64,000 nt of DNA from assembly GCF_000737765.1 (NCBI RefSeq), contig NZ_JPRI01000012.1, positions 310,001 to 374,000 on the forward strand, written 5' to 3'. Under the pieces are notes generated by a model. The model had not been told where the DNA came from. It searched no databases and saw only the letters and a list, made by a program, of their open reading frames with translations. Below are positions 26,794-35,796 of this stretch, in pieces (the first letter of the stretch is position 1; each line of letters begins with the position of its first letter). The position numbers and the translations under genes were made by a program. This stretch comes from Chryseobacterium vrystaatense (GTDB lineage: Bacteria > Bacteroidota > Bacteroidia > Flavobacteriales > Weeksellaceae).

Positions 26794-26798
26794 GGTGT

Positions 26799-27782
26799 TC
26801 AACTTATATTTTCCATATCATCTGCAAATGCAATACGATCCGGATCTTCTTTTAAGTAAAAAATATCAATAGTCGCCTGTGTCATACTCGCCAGATCAAG
26901 CAGGTTTACAATCTTTTTGATATCGGTTATCCTGGTTCTGTTCTGCTCATCAACATATTCGAGTTTAAACAAAACCATTGGCTGCGCATTGATATAAGTT
27001 CCGGTCTTATGAGCACTGACCAATCTTGCTGTTGTTCTAATTCCTTTGAACTTGATCAGCTCCAGTTCTCCTTTTTTTCCATTGATGATCCTATTTAAAA
27101 AGTAGGAAAAAATACCATTACACAACAACAATATTGCAGGACAGAGGATCAAGGGATGCCAATAAATGATAAACCTCCATCCCATCCCGTTATTTTCCGT
27201 TTGATACGAGTAGATGTAATACCCAATCACCAGAGTAACGATAGCCAGCCACCCCATAGTGATCAGAAAAATGATGGAGATATTGAAACTGACCTCACTT
27301 CCCGCAAAAATAAAGTATGGCATTTTTTTAACGTCTTTATCAATCAGTAGTTCAACAGTTTTTCCTTCTTCAAACCGACGCTGTTGCGGTTTTGAATCAT
27401 TAACAACTGTTTTTTGCGAGATTTCTGTATTCACCAGATTTTTAAAATAAAGGACGAGTTCATAGACATCATATTTGCTGCCGGGTTTGGAAATTTTTAC
27501 TGACTTGATAATGTCGGCTTTACGGCGAATGCCATATTTAGCTAAATGAGTAATATTTCTTTTGGCTACAAAATTTATCACGATCCATTTATAAAACCAA
27601 TTACCGATTATAATGCTCCATAAAAGAACAGAAACGGCTAGCAGCCCTAATGCAAACCAGGGATTGGCGTCACCAAGAATCGGCGGCTCAGCACTTTTTA
27701 TATTGTAATAGAGGATCATAGGAAATGGTATCGCAAAAAAAAGCATATACAGTATCCAGAATATTCCAAATGCATTTTTCAT
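26799..27782 (-). CDS. Hypothetical multi-pass membrane protein (DUF3592-like architecture)
   Basis: A 327-residue inner-membrane protein. Hydrophobic helices lie at about 5-25, 45-65, 168-190 and 205-228. Between and after them are two similar soluble beta-rich segments (RRKADIIKSVKIS ... VYELVLYFKN and IRTTARLVSAHKTGTYINA ... VLFKLEYVDEQ). This duplicated arrangement is like DUF3592 proteins, in which extracytoplasmic or cytosolic beta domains alternate with helices. No catalytic motif is seen. It is followed closely by a lipoprotein gene. Confidence 0.65.
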   Translation of the reverse strand: MKNAFGIFWILYMLFFAIPFPMILYYNIKSAEPPILGDANPWFALGLLAVSVLLWSIIIGNWFYKWIVINFVAKRNITHLAKYGIRRKADIIKSVKISKPGSKYDVYELVLYFKNLVNTEISQKTVVNDSKPQQRRFEEGKTVELLIDKDVKKMPYFIFAGSEVSFNISIIFLITMGWLAIVTLVIGYYIYSYQTENNGMGWRFIIYWHPLILCPAILLLCNGIFSYFLNRIINGKKGELELIKFKGIRTTARLVSAHKTGTYINAQPMVLFKLEYVDEQNRTRITDIKKIVNLLDLASMTQATIDIFYLKEDPDRIAFADDMENIS

Positions 27783-27867
27783 ATTTTTATTTTTTAGCTA
27801 ATACCCGATTCTTTTTTTGTCAGGGAGAGGAATCTGACCCAAATCATTCCATTTAGGGTATATGAAG

Positions 27868-28272
27868 TTACTGTTTTTCGCCAATATTCATGATGTCACT
27901 TACTTCATTAATAGCATTCTGTACTTTCCGTGAACCAAATAAGCCAACCACCATAGGCACTCTTATTTCTCTCCCACCTTTATTAAAGATGAAGAAAGCC
28001 GTACTGTCCATGGTGATCAACAAGTACTTTCCAACCAACACATAAAACTGCTCAAATTCATCAAAACGATAGACGGCTTCACGGGTCAGTAAATGATTTT
28101 TGTGGATGATGATTTTTGCCTGTGGATCAATGGACAGTTTCTTGGTTGTTTTTAATAAATTGACGAAGGCAAGAATTACAAATAAGGCAGCTGCCCAAAG
28201 TCCGATCTTTTTTTCGGAAGGAATTATACAGTATAAAACAGCGGCAACCATCAGACACACTATAAACCGCAT
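27868..28272 (-). CDS. Hypothetical small membrane protein (PH-like)
   Basis: A 134-residue protein with two N-terminal hydrophobic helices (VCLMVAAVLYCIIP and IGLWAAALFVILAFVNLL) and a soluble C-terminal domain of beta-strands (IIIHKNHLLTREAVYRF, FYVLVGKYLLITM). The layout resembles bacterial PH or YcxB-like proteins. The ATG at 28272 is chosen over a GTG one codon upstream. It lies 85 bp before the next gene of the same set. Function is unknown. Confidence 0.6.
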   Translation of the reverse strand: MRFIVCLMVAAVLYCIIPSEKKIGLWAAALFVILAFVNLLKTTKKLSIDPQAKIIIHKNHLLTREAVYRFDEFEQFYVLVGKYLLITMDSTAFFIFNKGGREIRVPMVVGLFGSRKVQNAINEVSDIMNIGEKQ

Positions 28273-28369
28273 CACACCAACCGGTATATTATTTTTTAGA
28301 TGATACCTGCTTCCATCCTATGTAAAATATTTATAATTCATGACTATTCAATTTTTAAATTAAATACCA

Positions 28370-28693
28370 TCAACCAATAAAGTCAAACTTGTCCTCAAAC
28401 ATTTTACCCAATAAAGGTATAGGTCTTTCTGCACCGTTGGCCGCATTGATAATTCCTAAAATGCAGAATATCAGAATGAGAAGCCCGACTATTCCTAAAA
28501 ACGACAAGACAGGTGCAACGGCAGCCAGAATTCTCATGATGATATTGAAAACGATAGATACGATCATTATTCCAAGCGACTGTCTCAAATGGTATTTAAG
28601 TAAAGAATCTGCCTGGTCTTTTCCTGCGACGTAAGCGATAATCCATCCTATTGGAGTAATATAGGAAATGACGGATAAAGTTTTATTATTCAT
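28370..28693 (-). CDS. DUF4870-like small membrane protein
   Basis: A 107-residue protein starting at the ATG at 28693 (MNNKTLSVISYITPIGWIIA). It has three hydrophobic helices and the conserved SLLKYHLRQSLGIMIVSIV and ILGIINAANGAERPIPLLG segments typical of DUF4870 (YtzI/TIC20-like) proteins. These are widespread and uncharacterised. It heads a run of four co-directional genes encoding membrane or lipoproteins. Confidence 0.8.
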   Translation of the reverse strand: MNNKTLSVISYITPIGWIIAYVAGKDQADSLLKYHLRQSLGIMIVSIVFNIIMRILAAVAPVLSFLGIVGLLILIFCILGIINAANGAERPIPLLGKMFEDKFDFIG

Positions 28694-28926
28694 AATGTGA
28701 TCATTAAAATTGTTCTGCACTATTGCCGGTACAAATATTTGAACAATAGACAAGCTTTGCAAACAATGCTATTCTACAAAGCATCTACATCAGGAAACGC
28801 AGCATCTACAATACGTCTACAGAAATAAAAAAACCACTAAAATTCAACAACTTACACTTAATTACAAACCGTTATATTTATTGATCTATATGGTTTCGTT
28901 CAACAATTTGTTTTAATTTTAGTCCA

Positions 28927-30783
28927 ATGAATTCTGTATTATATCGGTCGTTTATATTTATATGTCTCTGCATAGGTTCAGGCTGTTGTGCTCAAGGTCT
29001 TTATGCTGACAGTATTCAGCTGGCCATTAACAATCCGAATCTACAGGAGCAATCTAAACCGGATTTACTCAACCGGCTTGCTGAATCTTACAGAATAAGC
29101 CGAAATTATACTGAAGCGGAAAAAAAAGCCAGACAAAGTGCCCGCATTGCCATTTATTATAAAAATTATCCGGAAGCAGCAAAAGCCTATACCCTACTCA
29201 CCGTTATTAAAGCCAATAACCAACAGTTAAAAACGCTAAAACAAACGAGTGACTCAGCCCTGGTACTTGCCCAGCAGGCTAAAAATCCTATAGCAATGGC
29301 TCATGGATATTATGCCCAGGCATTTTTATATAAAACACTGGAAGATCCTGAAAAGAGAATAAAATTCTGTCAGCTTGGATTAAAACAACTGGAAAAATCG
29401 CCTGATCCTTATATTGCCGCCAAATTATATTATCAGCTATATGCAGTAAACTCAGACTGGAATAATACAGCACAGGTTAACAATTATGCCAAAAAAGCCA
29501 CCCAAAATGCTCTGAAGACAAAAGATTACAACCTGCTCAGTAACTGTTATGCGGCCTTATCTGTAGCGCATGAATATAATTATAACGCTTCCAAAGAGCA
29601 GCAGGAGCCTGACAGTATTTTATTTTATCTTCATAAAGCAGAAGCTCTTTACGTTAAATATCCTAAACAAGTCGCAAAATATACTCATGCCATCACGTGT
29701 ATTAATATTGCAAGTGTTTACTTGAAATATTTTCCGGCTGATGATAAAACAGCGGAATCCAAAGCCGTTTATTACGCTCAATCAGCTGCGGATCTTTTGA
29801 AAAATGTTCCCAATACTCAGGAAGTTACTGCAAGCAGCCTGGGAATCTTAAGTGAATTTGCATCAAGGAAAGGAAATACTGCATTAGCTGAAAAGTATTT
29901 GCTGACTGCTTACGATCTTATGAAGACCGGCGAGCATCCTTATTATTACACACTCATTAATGTAGCTCAGGCTTTATCAGCCTTGTATAAGAAGCAGGGA
30001 GATTTCAAAAAAGCCCTTGCCTTTCAGGAAGAGGTCACGGAAAACAGCAATAAAAACTTTAATCAAAAACAGGCTCTGAATGCACAAAAACTTGAAATAC
30101 AGTTCCAAACAGAAAAGAAAAATAACGAATTCAAGGTATTAAAGGAAAAAGAAGAAAGCCATAAAAAGCAGAACTATTTATATGCGTGCATTGCTGTGGC
30201 CTCCTTGCTGGGATTGCTTTTTATGTTTCGTTCGTACCATTTCAAACTGCGGCTTTCCTTAGAGCGTGAGAAGCAGCTGCAATTGGAGAACCATGAATCT
30301 GAAATGCAGGTCAAGCTTGAAAAAGAGGAAAAAGCCCGTCTTAAAGCAGAACAACAACTATTGGAAGCACAGCAGCAGCAGTTACAAAAAGAAGCTATGG
30401 CCAATGCTCTCCAGTTGGAGCATAAAAACCGCGTCCTCCATACAATAAAGGATAAGCTTGGAGATGATAATTCGCTGAATATGCAGAAAATAGTCAGGGA
30501 GGAAATGGTACTGGATAATGATTTTGAAGAAGCCAAATTGAGGATACAGCAAATTCATCCGGAATTTTTTAACCTGATCAATGAAAAAGCAAGGAAAAAC
30601 CTCACCCTTCTCGACATGAAGCTCTGCGCCTATCTGTACCTTAAAATGGATACCCGCCAGATTTCGCAGCTGATGCATATTGAACCAAAAAGTGTACGGA
30701 TGAGCCGCTATAGAATCAAACAGAAACTCGGGCTTGACAAAGATGAAGACCTGAATGCATTTCTGTATAAACTAGGAAATTAA
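28927..30783 (+). CDS. TPR-repeat membrane regulator with C-terminal HTH
   Basis: A 618-residue protein with the typical Bacteroidota layout: an N-terminal signal peptide (FIFICLCIGSGCCAQG), tetratricopeptide repeats over about residues 30-390, one transmembrane helix (YACIAVASLLGLLFMF, about 420), a Gln/Glu-rich coiled coil (460-500), and a C-terminal LuxR/GerE-like helix-turn-helix (LTLLDMKLCAYLYLKMDTRQ, VRMSRYRIKQKLGLD). Such proteins are proposed to link periplasmic sensing with DNA binding. No target is evident. It is divergent from the small membrane gene cluster. Confidence 0.82.
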   Translation: MNSVLYRSFIFICLCIGSGCCAQGLYADSIQLAINNPNLQEQSKPDLLNRLAESYRISRNYTEAEKKARQSARIAIYYKNYPEAAKAYTLLTVIKANNQQLKTLKQTSDSALVLAQQAKNPIAMAHGYYAQAFLYKTLEDPEKRIKFCQLGLKQLEKSPDPYIAAKLYYQLYAVNSDWNNTAQVNNYAKKATQNALKTKDYNLLSNCYAALSVAHEYNYNASKEQQEPDSILFYLHKAEALYVKYPKQVAKYTHAITCINIASVYLKYFPADDKTAESKAVYYAQSAADLLKNVPNTQEVTASSLGILSEFASRKGNTALAEKYLLTAYDLMKTGEHPYYYTLINVAQALSALYKKQGDFKKALAFQEEVTENSNKNFNQKQALNAQKLEIQFQTEKKNNEFKVLKEKEESHKKQNYLYACIAVASLLGLLFMFRSYHFKLRLSLEREKQLQLENHESEMQVKLEKEEKARLKAEQQLLEAQQQQLQKEAMANALQLEHKNRVLHTIKDKLGDDNSLNMQKIVREEMVLDNDFEEAKLRIQQIHPEFFNLINEKARKNLTLLDMKLCAYLYLKMDTRQISQLMHIEPKSVRMSRYRIKQKLGLDKDEDLNAFLYKLGN

Positions 30784-31077
30784 TTCATCACAGATATTCT
30801 TTTAATATTCTTATGCTGTCATCAGATTGCTGATATTTTACATCAGCAGATTAACACCTACGTATTAGATACTACTCTTTATCGATCAGGGTTTGAAATA
30901 AATCCCTGAAAGGAAATTATGATTAATTTCGAAGACGATTAGCAGCGAAAATGTTATACAACCTAAACATAATATCTTTACACAGACAACAAATTCGTTG
31001 CAGGATTAATAATAATTCACTGTTTTTTACATAACTTTAAAACCTTATATAAGTTTAATCAATCAAATATATTTTTT

Positions 31078-31188
31078 ATGAAGAAAAACTACCCTTTATC
31101 ATCACAGGCTTCTGCCCTAATTCCTTTTTCAGGGTTTGAGAATGCGTTCTCCACAATAAAAACCAAAAGACTAAACATTTCATACTAG
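31078..31188 (+). CDS. Candidate 36-residue ORF in the SGNH gene leader
   Basis: An ATG-to-TAG frame beginning MKKNYPLSSQASALIPFSGF and rich in Ser, Thr and Lys. It is followed 9 bases later by a strong terminator hairpin and then the SGNH hydrolase gene. The 480-bp gap (30784-31262) is otherwise empty. It could be a leader peptide, a small secreted peptide or a chance frame. Confidence 0.35.
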   Translation: MKKNYPLSSQASALIPFSGFENAFSTIKTKRLNISY

Positions 31189-31197
31189 TTATTATAG

Positions 31198-31239
31198 CCT
31201 GTGGGCTACTCTGATTTTCGGGTAGTCCGCTGGTTTTTT
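31198..31239 (+). terminator. Terminator hairpin upstream of the SGNH hydrolase gene
   Basis: Stem CCTGTGGGCTACTC (31198-31211) / GGGTAGTCCGCTGG (31220-31233), 13 of 14 positions pairing including G-T, then six T. It lies 23 bases before the SGNH start codon and would block read-through from upstream unless prevented from forming. Confidence 0.8.
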
Positions 31240-31262
31240 AACTGATTTAAAATTTAATTTTT

Positions 31263-32504
31263 ATGATTAATTCAATTAAAAACACCCTGACTCTTATCCT
31301 GTTCAGTCTTTCCATCCTAATCTCTGCCCAAGCGGATCAGGTCTTATTTATTGGCAACAGCATGACGTATTTCAATGATATGCCAGTAGTGTTTAAGGAT
31401 CTCGCTGCATCAAAAGGCAAGAATGTTGAGGTTACCTCCTATACGTTGGGAGGCACAGGATTTGTAAATCACGTCAACGACAATGCTCTTTACCAAACCA
31501 TTAGGTCCAAAAATTACAAATACGTCGTTATGCAGCCCGGAACTTCTGAATCTGGCGGAGCTTCTTTTCCTGTTTCGGTGACAGCAGAAAGAGGCAGAAA
31601 ACTTAAAGATTCTATAAGAAAGTACAGCCCATGCTCAAAGATTTTTTTATACGAAATTTCTAATGGCATTGCTTCCCAAAATGGGTATGCCGGATATTTT
31701 GCCACTCAGAAAGTCATCAAGGATTCTATCACAAAAATGTCGAACCTTATGCAAACCGAAATGATCCCGGCAGGAGAAGCTGCAAGAGCACATTATACAG
31801 CAACACAGGATCTCGCATTACATAATTCATACGGTGATGTCCATCCTAATCCCCAGGGTAGTTATCTGATAGCTGCTTCTGTATATGCAACCCTTTTTCA
31901 GGACAGGATCTTCCCATCTTCTTTTCTTAATGGAATGACACAGAACAAAGCTGAGTATTACCAGCAGCTGGCAGACGGAACTTTTTTTAACAATCCGGCA
32001 CAGTGGAATTCGAATGTTTTCAATATTCATTCCGGCTTTTCTGTAGCTGGCAATGGACAGCATGTTACTTTCTCCAACCTTTCTGCAAATTATGATACCT
32101 TATTATGGTCATTCGGAGATGGAACAACTTCAACTTCTGTAAATCCTGTTCATTTATATGCCGCATCCGGATCTTATACCGTAGCTCTTACTGTAACGAG
32201 GAATTCATGCTCTGAAACCTTCATTAAGACCGTGAACACCAACCAGCTTTCAGTTTCTGATTATGCTGTACGCAGTTTTCAGTTTTATCCAAATCCTGTT
32301 TCAGACACAGGCTATTTAAAGACCGCGAAATTCGTTAAAGAGATTGAAATTTACACTATTGATGGCAGAAAAACTCAAACCATCGTCTATTCAAAAGCGC
32401 ATGATATAAAAATTGATTTTTCATCTTATACAAAAGGTGCTTACCTCTTAAATGTCACTTTTGAAGACGGCAGTTCTGAACAATTAAAAATCGTTAAACA
32501 ATAA
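31263..32504 (+). CDS. Secreted SGNH/GDSL hydrolase with PKD and T9SS sorting domains
   Basis: A 413-residue extracellular esterase-like protein. Signal peptide at residues 1-21, then the SGNH block I VLFIGNSMTYFNDMP and the late DVHPNPQGSYLIAA block with the catalytic Asp/His. A PKD-like domain follows (LWSFGDGTTSTSVNPVHLYA, about 285-330). The C-terminal about 75 residues are a type A sorting domain (FQFYPNPVSD ... KGAYLLNVTF), which directs export by the type IX secretion system. Substrates of related enzymes are carbohydrate or lipid esters. Confidence 0.87.
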   Translation: MINSIKNTLTLILFSLSILISAQADQVLFIGNSMTYFNDMPVVFKDLAASKGKNVEVTSYTLGGTGFVNHVNDNALYQTIRSKNYKYVVMQPGTSESGGASFPVSVTAERGRKLKDSIRKYSPCSKIFLYEISNGIASQNGYAGYFATQKVIKDSITKMSNLMQTEMIPAGEAARAHYTATQDLALHNSYGDVHPNPQGSYLIAASVYATLFQDRIFPSSFLNGMTQNKAEYYQQLADGTFFNNPAQWNSNVFNIHSGFSVAGNGQHVTFSNLSANYDTLLWSFGDGTTSTSVNPVHLYAASGSYTVALTVTRNSCSETFIKTVNTNQLSVSDYAVRSFQFYPNPVSDTGYLKTAKFVKEIEIYTIDGRKTQTIVYSKAHDIKIDFSSYTKGAYLLNVTFEDGSSEQLKIVKQ

Positions 32505-32532
32505 GCCGAGATGGCCGAATTTTAACATATAG

Positions 32533-32562
32533 AAGACCTTGCAGAGAAGCAAGGTCTTTTTT
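32533..32562 (+). terminator. Terminator of the SGNH hydrolase gene
   Basis: Perfect 10-bp stem AAGACCTTGC (32533-32542) / GCAAGGTCTT (32549-32558), followed by T residues. Confidence 0.92.
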
Positions 32563-32595
32563 ATTTAAATTAATCCGTATTTTTATTCCTTTCAA

Positions 32596-32667
32596 GGCCT
32601 CATAGTTCAACGGATAGAATAGAAGTTTCCTAAACTTTAGATCCAGGTTCGATTCCTGGTGGGGTCA
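32596..32667 (+). tRNA. tRNA-Arg (anticodon CCU)
   Basis: A 72-base cloverleaf. The acceptor GGCCTCA pairs with TGGGGTC (two wobble pairs). D stem GTTC/GAAT; anticodon stem GAAGT/ACTTT around loop TTCCTAA giving anticodon CCU for AGG codons; T stem CCAGG/CCTGG around TTCGATT. The discriminator is A at 32667 and CCA is not encoded. The genes immediately beyond it look accessory, and tRNA-Arg genes are common integration sites. Confidence 0.93.
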
Positions 32668-32708
32668 CAAGACAGGAATCACCTCTTTTTTTAATGATTT
32701 TATGTTTA

Positions 32709-32927
32709 TTACCACAATCCAACAAGCTGTTTAACATTAAGATAGAATCTAAAACAACACTTATTATGAATCGTTCGATATGTCTTACCATTAAATTCAA
32801 GTTTTTCTGGAAAAGTCGAACGAATTATTTCTCGTTTTGTTTCAATACATCCGTTTTCATATAGAAATGGAAGATATCCTACAGCTTTGAGAGCATCATC
32901 AATTTTAGCAGAAATTTTACTGTCAAT
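32709..32927 (-). pseudogene. Remnant of a serine recombinase C-terminus (tentative)
   Basis: On the minus strand an open frame ending at TAA (32709-32711) encodes about 72 residues, including LYENGCIETKREIIRSTFPE and KLEFNGKTYRTI. From memory, this wording resembles the C-terminal tail of Bacteroidota serine recombinases of the Pin/resolvase type. There is no start codon and no catalytic domain, so it is a decayed fragment. It lies directly beside the tRNA-Arg gene, which supports a past integration event. Confidence 0.4.
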
Positions 32928-32983
32928 TTCCCCCTAGCATAAAGTCTCGCATGTTGAGGTTTTAATTCCTAAATTTACAACAT

Positions 32984-33529
32984 ATGATCACGCAAGAAAT
33001 TCTACATAAAATAAAACAAACCGGAGAAAAAATTGTGATTAAAAAAAACGATTTTTTTGTTAAAGAGAATGCTATTTGTGACCATATTGGAGTTGTTGAA
33101 AGTGGCACATTATATTCGTATTTTGAAGATTCAGACTGCCATATGGTTGTCAACGAATTATATGCAAAAGAATCCATAGTTACCTCCTATAGAAGTTTTC
33201 TCACAGCGATCCCCTCACCTGCTTCAATCAAAGCTTATTCTGACACCGAAATTTATGTGATTTCAAGAGAAAAATATAACGAACTGGGAAAGGATAAACA
33301 GTGGTTAGAAATGTTTAAAAATTTATCTGATCAATTATATATAAATAAATGTTTTAAAGAAACATCTCTGATCAAATTAAATGCGAAAGACCGGTACTTA
33401 GAATTAATTTCTGTTCGGAAAAATATAGAACAGGATTTTCCACAGCATTTAATTGCATCTTATCTTAAAATTCGCCCTGAAACGCTCTCAAGACTGAAAA
33501 GACTTGACCTATGTCAAGATAAAAGCTGA
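32984..33529 (+). CDS. Crp/Fnr-family transcriptional regulator
   Basis: A 181-residue regulator with an N-terminal cyclic-nucleotide-binding-type jelly roll (KKNDFFVKENAICDHIGVVE, SGTLYSYFED) and a C-terminal winged-helix region containing IASYLKIRPETLSRLKRL as the recognition helix. No FeS cysteine cluster is present. Bacteroidota members of this group commonly control adjacent detoxification genes. It lies 43 bases upstream of the tautomerase gene and probably controls the tautomerase-cupin pair. TAAATTTA (32970-32977) precedes it. Confidence 0.85.
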   Translation: MITQEILHKIKQTGEKIVIKKNDFFVKENAICDHIGVVESGTLYSYFEDSDCHMVVNELYAKESIVTSYRSFLTAIPSPASIKAYSDTEIYVISREKYNELGKDKQWLEMFKNLSDQLYINKCFKETSLIKLNAKDRYLELISVRKNIEQDFPQHLIASYLKIRPETLSRLKRLDLCQDKS

Positions 33530-33572
33530 ATTTATTGTCTGAGCTTTGCAGTGACAATAAAAAGATATAACA

Positions 33573-33962
33573 ATGCCACTAGTAAGAATTTCACTGTCCG
33601 AAGCATGCTCTTCAGAAACTCAGAACTCAATTTCACAAGCCATTCATCAGGCTTTAATGGAAGAATTTAATATTCCAAAAGATGATTACTTTCACATCAT
33701 CGAGAGTCTTTCACAAAATCAATTAAAATTTCCGAGCACCTATCTGGGAATAGAACATACAGGAAATATCGTTTTTGTGCAGATTATTGCTGCAATTGGC
33801 AGAAATGTCGAACAAAAAAAGAAGCTTTATCAAAAGATCTCTCAGTTGGTCAGCCAAAACACCCACATCAAATCACAGGATGTGATCATTACCCTACTAG
33901 AAAATGCTAAGGAAAACTGGTCTTTTGGAAATGGAGAGCTTCCAACCTTTAATCACATTTGA
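33573..33962 (+). CDS. Tautomerase family protein
   Basis: A 129-residue member of the 4-oxalocrotonate tautomerase superfamily. The start is MPLVRISL, so Pro2 becomes the N-terminal catalytic base after Met removal. The length corresponds to the two-unit forms, and the C-terminal IIAAIGRNVEQKKKLYQKIS fits the second beta-alpha unit. The substrate is unknown. The next gene (cupin) starts 1 base after its stop, indicating translational coupling. Confidence 0.82.
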   Translation: MPLVRISLSEACSSETQNSISQAIHQALMEEFNIPKDDYFHIIESLSQNQLKFPSTYLGIEHTGNIVFVQIIAAIGRNVEQKKKLYQKISQLVSQNTHIKSQDVIITLLENAKENWSFGNGELPTFNHI

Positions 33963-33963
33963 T

Positions 33964-34353
33964 ATGGTGGAGATTAACAATGCGCTAGAGATTATCGAAA
34001 ACCTTCCCCCCGATAATATTATGAATCAAAAAGTCTCTTTTCTTACAGGTGACGAGAATGCTTCCTTATTTATCATCGAACTTAATTACAATCAGAGCCT
34101 TCCCCCACATTATCATACAAAAGATATAGAAATATATTATATTTTGTCTGGTCAGGGAACTATAACGACTAAATTTTACAGCCAGGAAAAAAATACAGAT
34201 CAACTATCTCAGCCCGTTAAAAAAGGAGACTCATTTACGATTCATCCTTTTCAAATCCATCAGATAAGCAATCAGTATTCCGAAACGCTACAAATTTTAG
34301 CTTTAGCACCCAGCAGTCACAATGGAAAAGATCGCCACTTCGCGGAATTATGA
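33964..34353 (+). CDS. Cupin domain-containing protein
   Basis: A 129-residue single-domain cupin. Motif 1 is SLPPHYHTKDIEIYYILSGQ, with the metal-binding His-x-His and Glu; motif 2 is GDSFTIHPFQIHQI. The ATG at 33964 is chosen because it directly follows the tautomerase stop; a start at 33904 would overlap that gene by 59 bases. It may be a dioxygenase- or isomerase-type small enzyme or a ligand sensor. Operon with the Crp-like regulator and the tautomerase. Confidence 0.82.
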   Translation: MVEINNALEIIENLPPDNIMNQKVSFLTGDENASLFIIELNYNQSLPPHYHTKDIEIYYILSGQGTITTKFYSQEKNTDQLSQPVKKGDSFTIHPFQIHQISNQYSETLQILALAPSSHNGKDRHFAEL

Positions 34354-34420
34354 TTTTTTTTTACTAAGCAATAGAGAGTAAATATTTTTATTATCCTTAC
34401 TACTCTTATCAATATAAAAT

Positions 34421-34449
34421 ACAAACCTGCTGACCATTAGCAGGTTTGT
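34421..34449 (+). terminator. Hairpin after the cupin operon
   Basis: Perfect 11-bp stem ACAAACCTGCT (34421-34431) / AGCAGGTTTGT (34439-34449), 67 bases after the cupin stop. The T-run is short (ATTTAG), so termination is likely but not certain. Confidence 0.65.
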
Positions 34450-34623
34450 ATTTAGTGATTATGTTAAGAGGCATTATTCCCGAGAGCTAACTATCTCACT
34501 TGCTATTCTTATGCTGATTGTGTTGGATATCCAGCCTATCTTAAAATGGTTAATTATAACTATGTATTGATCGAATACATAACTATATATTTGCCGCAAA
34601 TTATTAACTAAAATTAATCTATC

Positions 34624-35175
34624 GTGAAAAAAATACTTTTAATATCAGTATTATTATTGTTTATATTAAATTCCTGCCACATTAGCGGCAGTTTCAAAGG
34701 GCTCTATAGTTACTATGATAAAACTAAAAAAGAAAGTCCTGATTTACTTCTAAAAAGCAGTACGAATATTTGTAGTTTAACATATAGTAGTAATGTTTAT
34801 ATAATAAACGGACAGAATCTGAAAAACTGCCTAAAACAAGAAGATAAAAGTATGGTGTTTATCTGGTCGCCTAAATGTTCAAGCAGAGTCTGTATACCTT
34901 TAGATGTTGTTCAAGAATATTGTACAAAGAACCATATTACACTATCTATTGTCGCAGAATACTATGATTCAGAGTTGATGAAGAAAGTTTACAATATAAA
35001 AAAACCAATATTCGGTATTGATACCGAATTTTACCAGACAGATTTAACTGACCGTTATCTTAATGCATTCATGAATGACATTGCACAAACGAATTACTCT
35101 AATAAAAGATATTTATACTTTGAGAAAGGAGTATTAAAAAATATGACAGATGAATTAGATCTTTCAAATTTATAA
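34624..35175 (+). CDS. Hypothetical lipoprotein with thioredoxin-like fold
   Basis: A 183-residue protein starting at GTG 34624 and beginning with a lipoprotein signal (ISVLLLFILNSCHI). The segment KSMVFIWSPKCSSRVCIPLD resembles the start of a thioredoxin-like domain, with cysteines separated by four residues (CSSRVC) instead of CxxC. LYFEKGVLKNM near the end would be the last beta-strand. It may be an inactive or non-canonical redox protein. No neighbour suggests a pathway. It lies in the accessory region. Confidence 0.6.
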   Translation: MKKILLISVLLLFILNSCHISGSFKGLYSYYDKTKKESPDLLLKSSTNICSLTYSSNVYIINGQNLKNCLKQEDKSMVFIWSPKCSSRVCIPLDVVQEYCTKNHITLSIVAEYYDSELMKKVYNIKKPIFGIDTEFYQTDLTDRYLNAFMNDIAQTNYSNKRYLYFEKGVLKNMTDELDLSNL

Positions 35176-35284
35176 TGTGACATCTGATGTATTGTAATCA
35201 AGGGAATAAAATCGGAGGATACTCATAGATGCCTCTTTTTATGAATGAGCTACATAATATGGCATCTGCAAAATGTGAATACAT

Positions 35285-35506
35285 TTAGTTAATAGAGCCG
35301 GCTTATTTTCTGCATTGACCGGACTTCGTTTTTCTGATATTAAAAAACTATTATGGGATGATATACAAGCCTCTTTGGATAATTTTTATATTTCATACAA
35401 ACAGAGTAAAACTGGAAATGCAGAATACTATCCCATTGCAGATAAAACGTTAAAAATACTAGACCCTCCCAAAGAAAATTGTAAAAAAGTTTTTGGAGGA
35501 GTTTAG
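35285..35506 (+). pseudogene. Tyrosine recombinase (integrase) fragment
   Basis: An open stretch encodes LFSALTGLRFSDIKKLLWDD and then YKQSKTGNAEYYPIADKTL. This is the first part of the phage-integrase catalytic domain including Arg I (TGLRFSDI) and the KTG lysine turn. HxxR, the final His and the nucleophilic Tyr are all missing, and the frame ends at TAG 35504-35506. There is no real start codon. It is a dead remnant 2.6 kb from the tRNA-Arg gene. Confidence 0.8.
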
Positions 35507-35553
35507 TATGATGAAATTATTAAACTTCTTAAACTACGGGTATGAGAATGGTT

Positions 35554-35754
35554 TTAATGAGGAAATTCATTAAGGTCGTATTCCTTCTCTACTTCCTGAA
35601 ATTTTTCTTTTAGCTTTTCAGCACCTTTTTTCCCAAGTGCTCTCTGCTTGCAGAATCAGTCTTTTTCGGACTTGAAATTATGTGCAGTATCCGTTTCATT
35701 TTTTATTTCTTTGAAATTTGATGTTGCAAAACTATTCTTATTTGCTAATTCCAT
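35554..35754 (-). pseudogene. Small ORF remnant with internal stop
   Basis: On the minus strand, ATG at 35754 opens a frame beginning MELANKNSFATSNFKEIKNE, interrupted by one TGA after 32 codons and continuing in the same frame to TAA at 35554 (ending VEKEYDLNEFPH). A charged helical protein of about 66 residues with one inactivating stop is the simplest reading. The family is not recognised. Confidence 0.4.
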
Positions 35755-35796
35755 GAATACAACGCATCTTAAAAAATATTGATTTTTGATGGCAGT

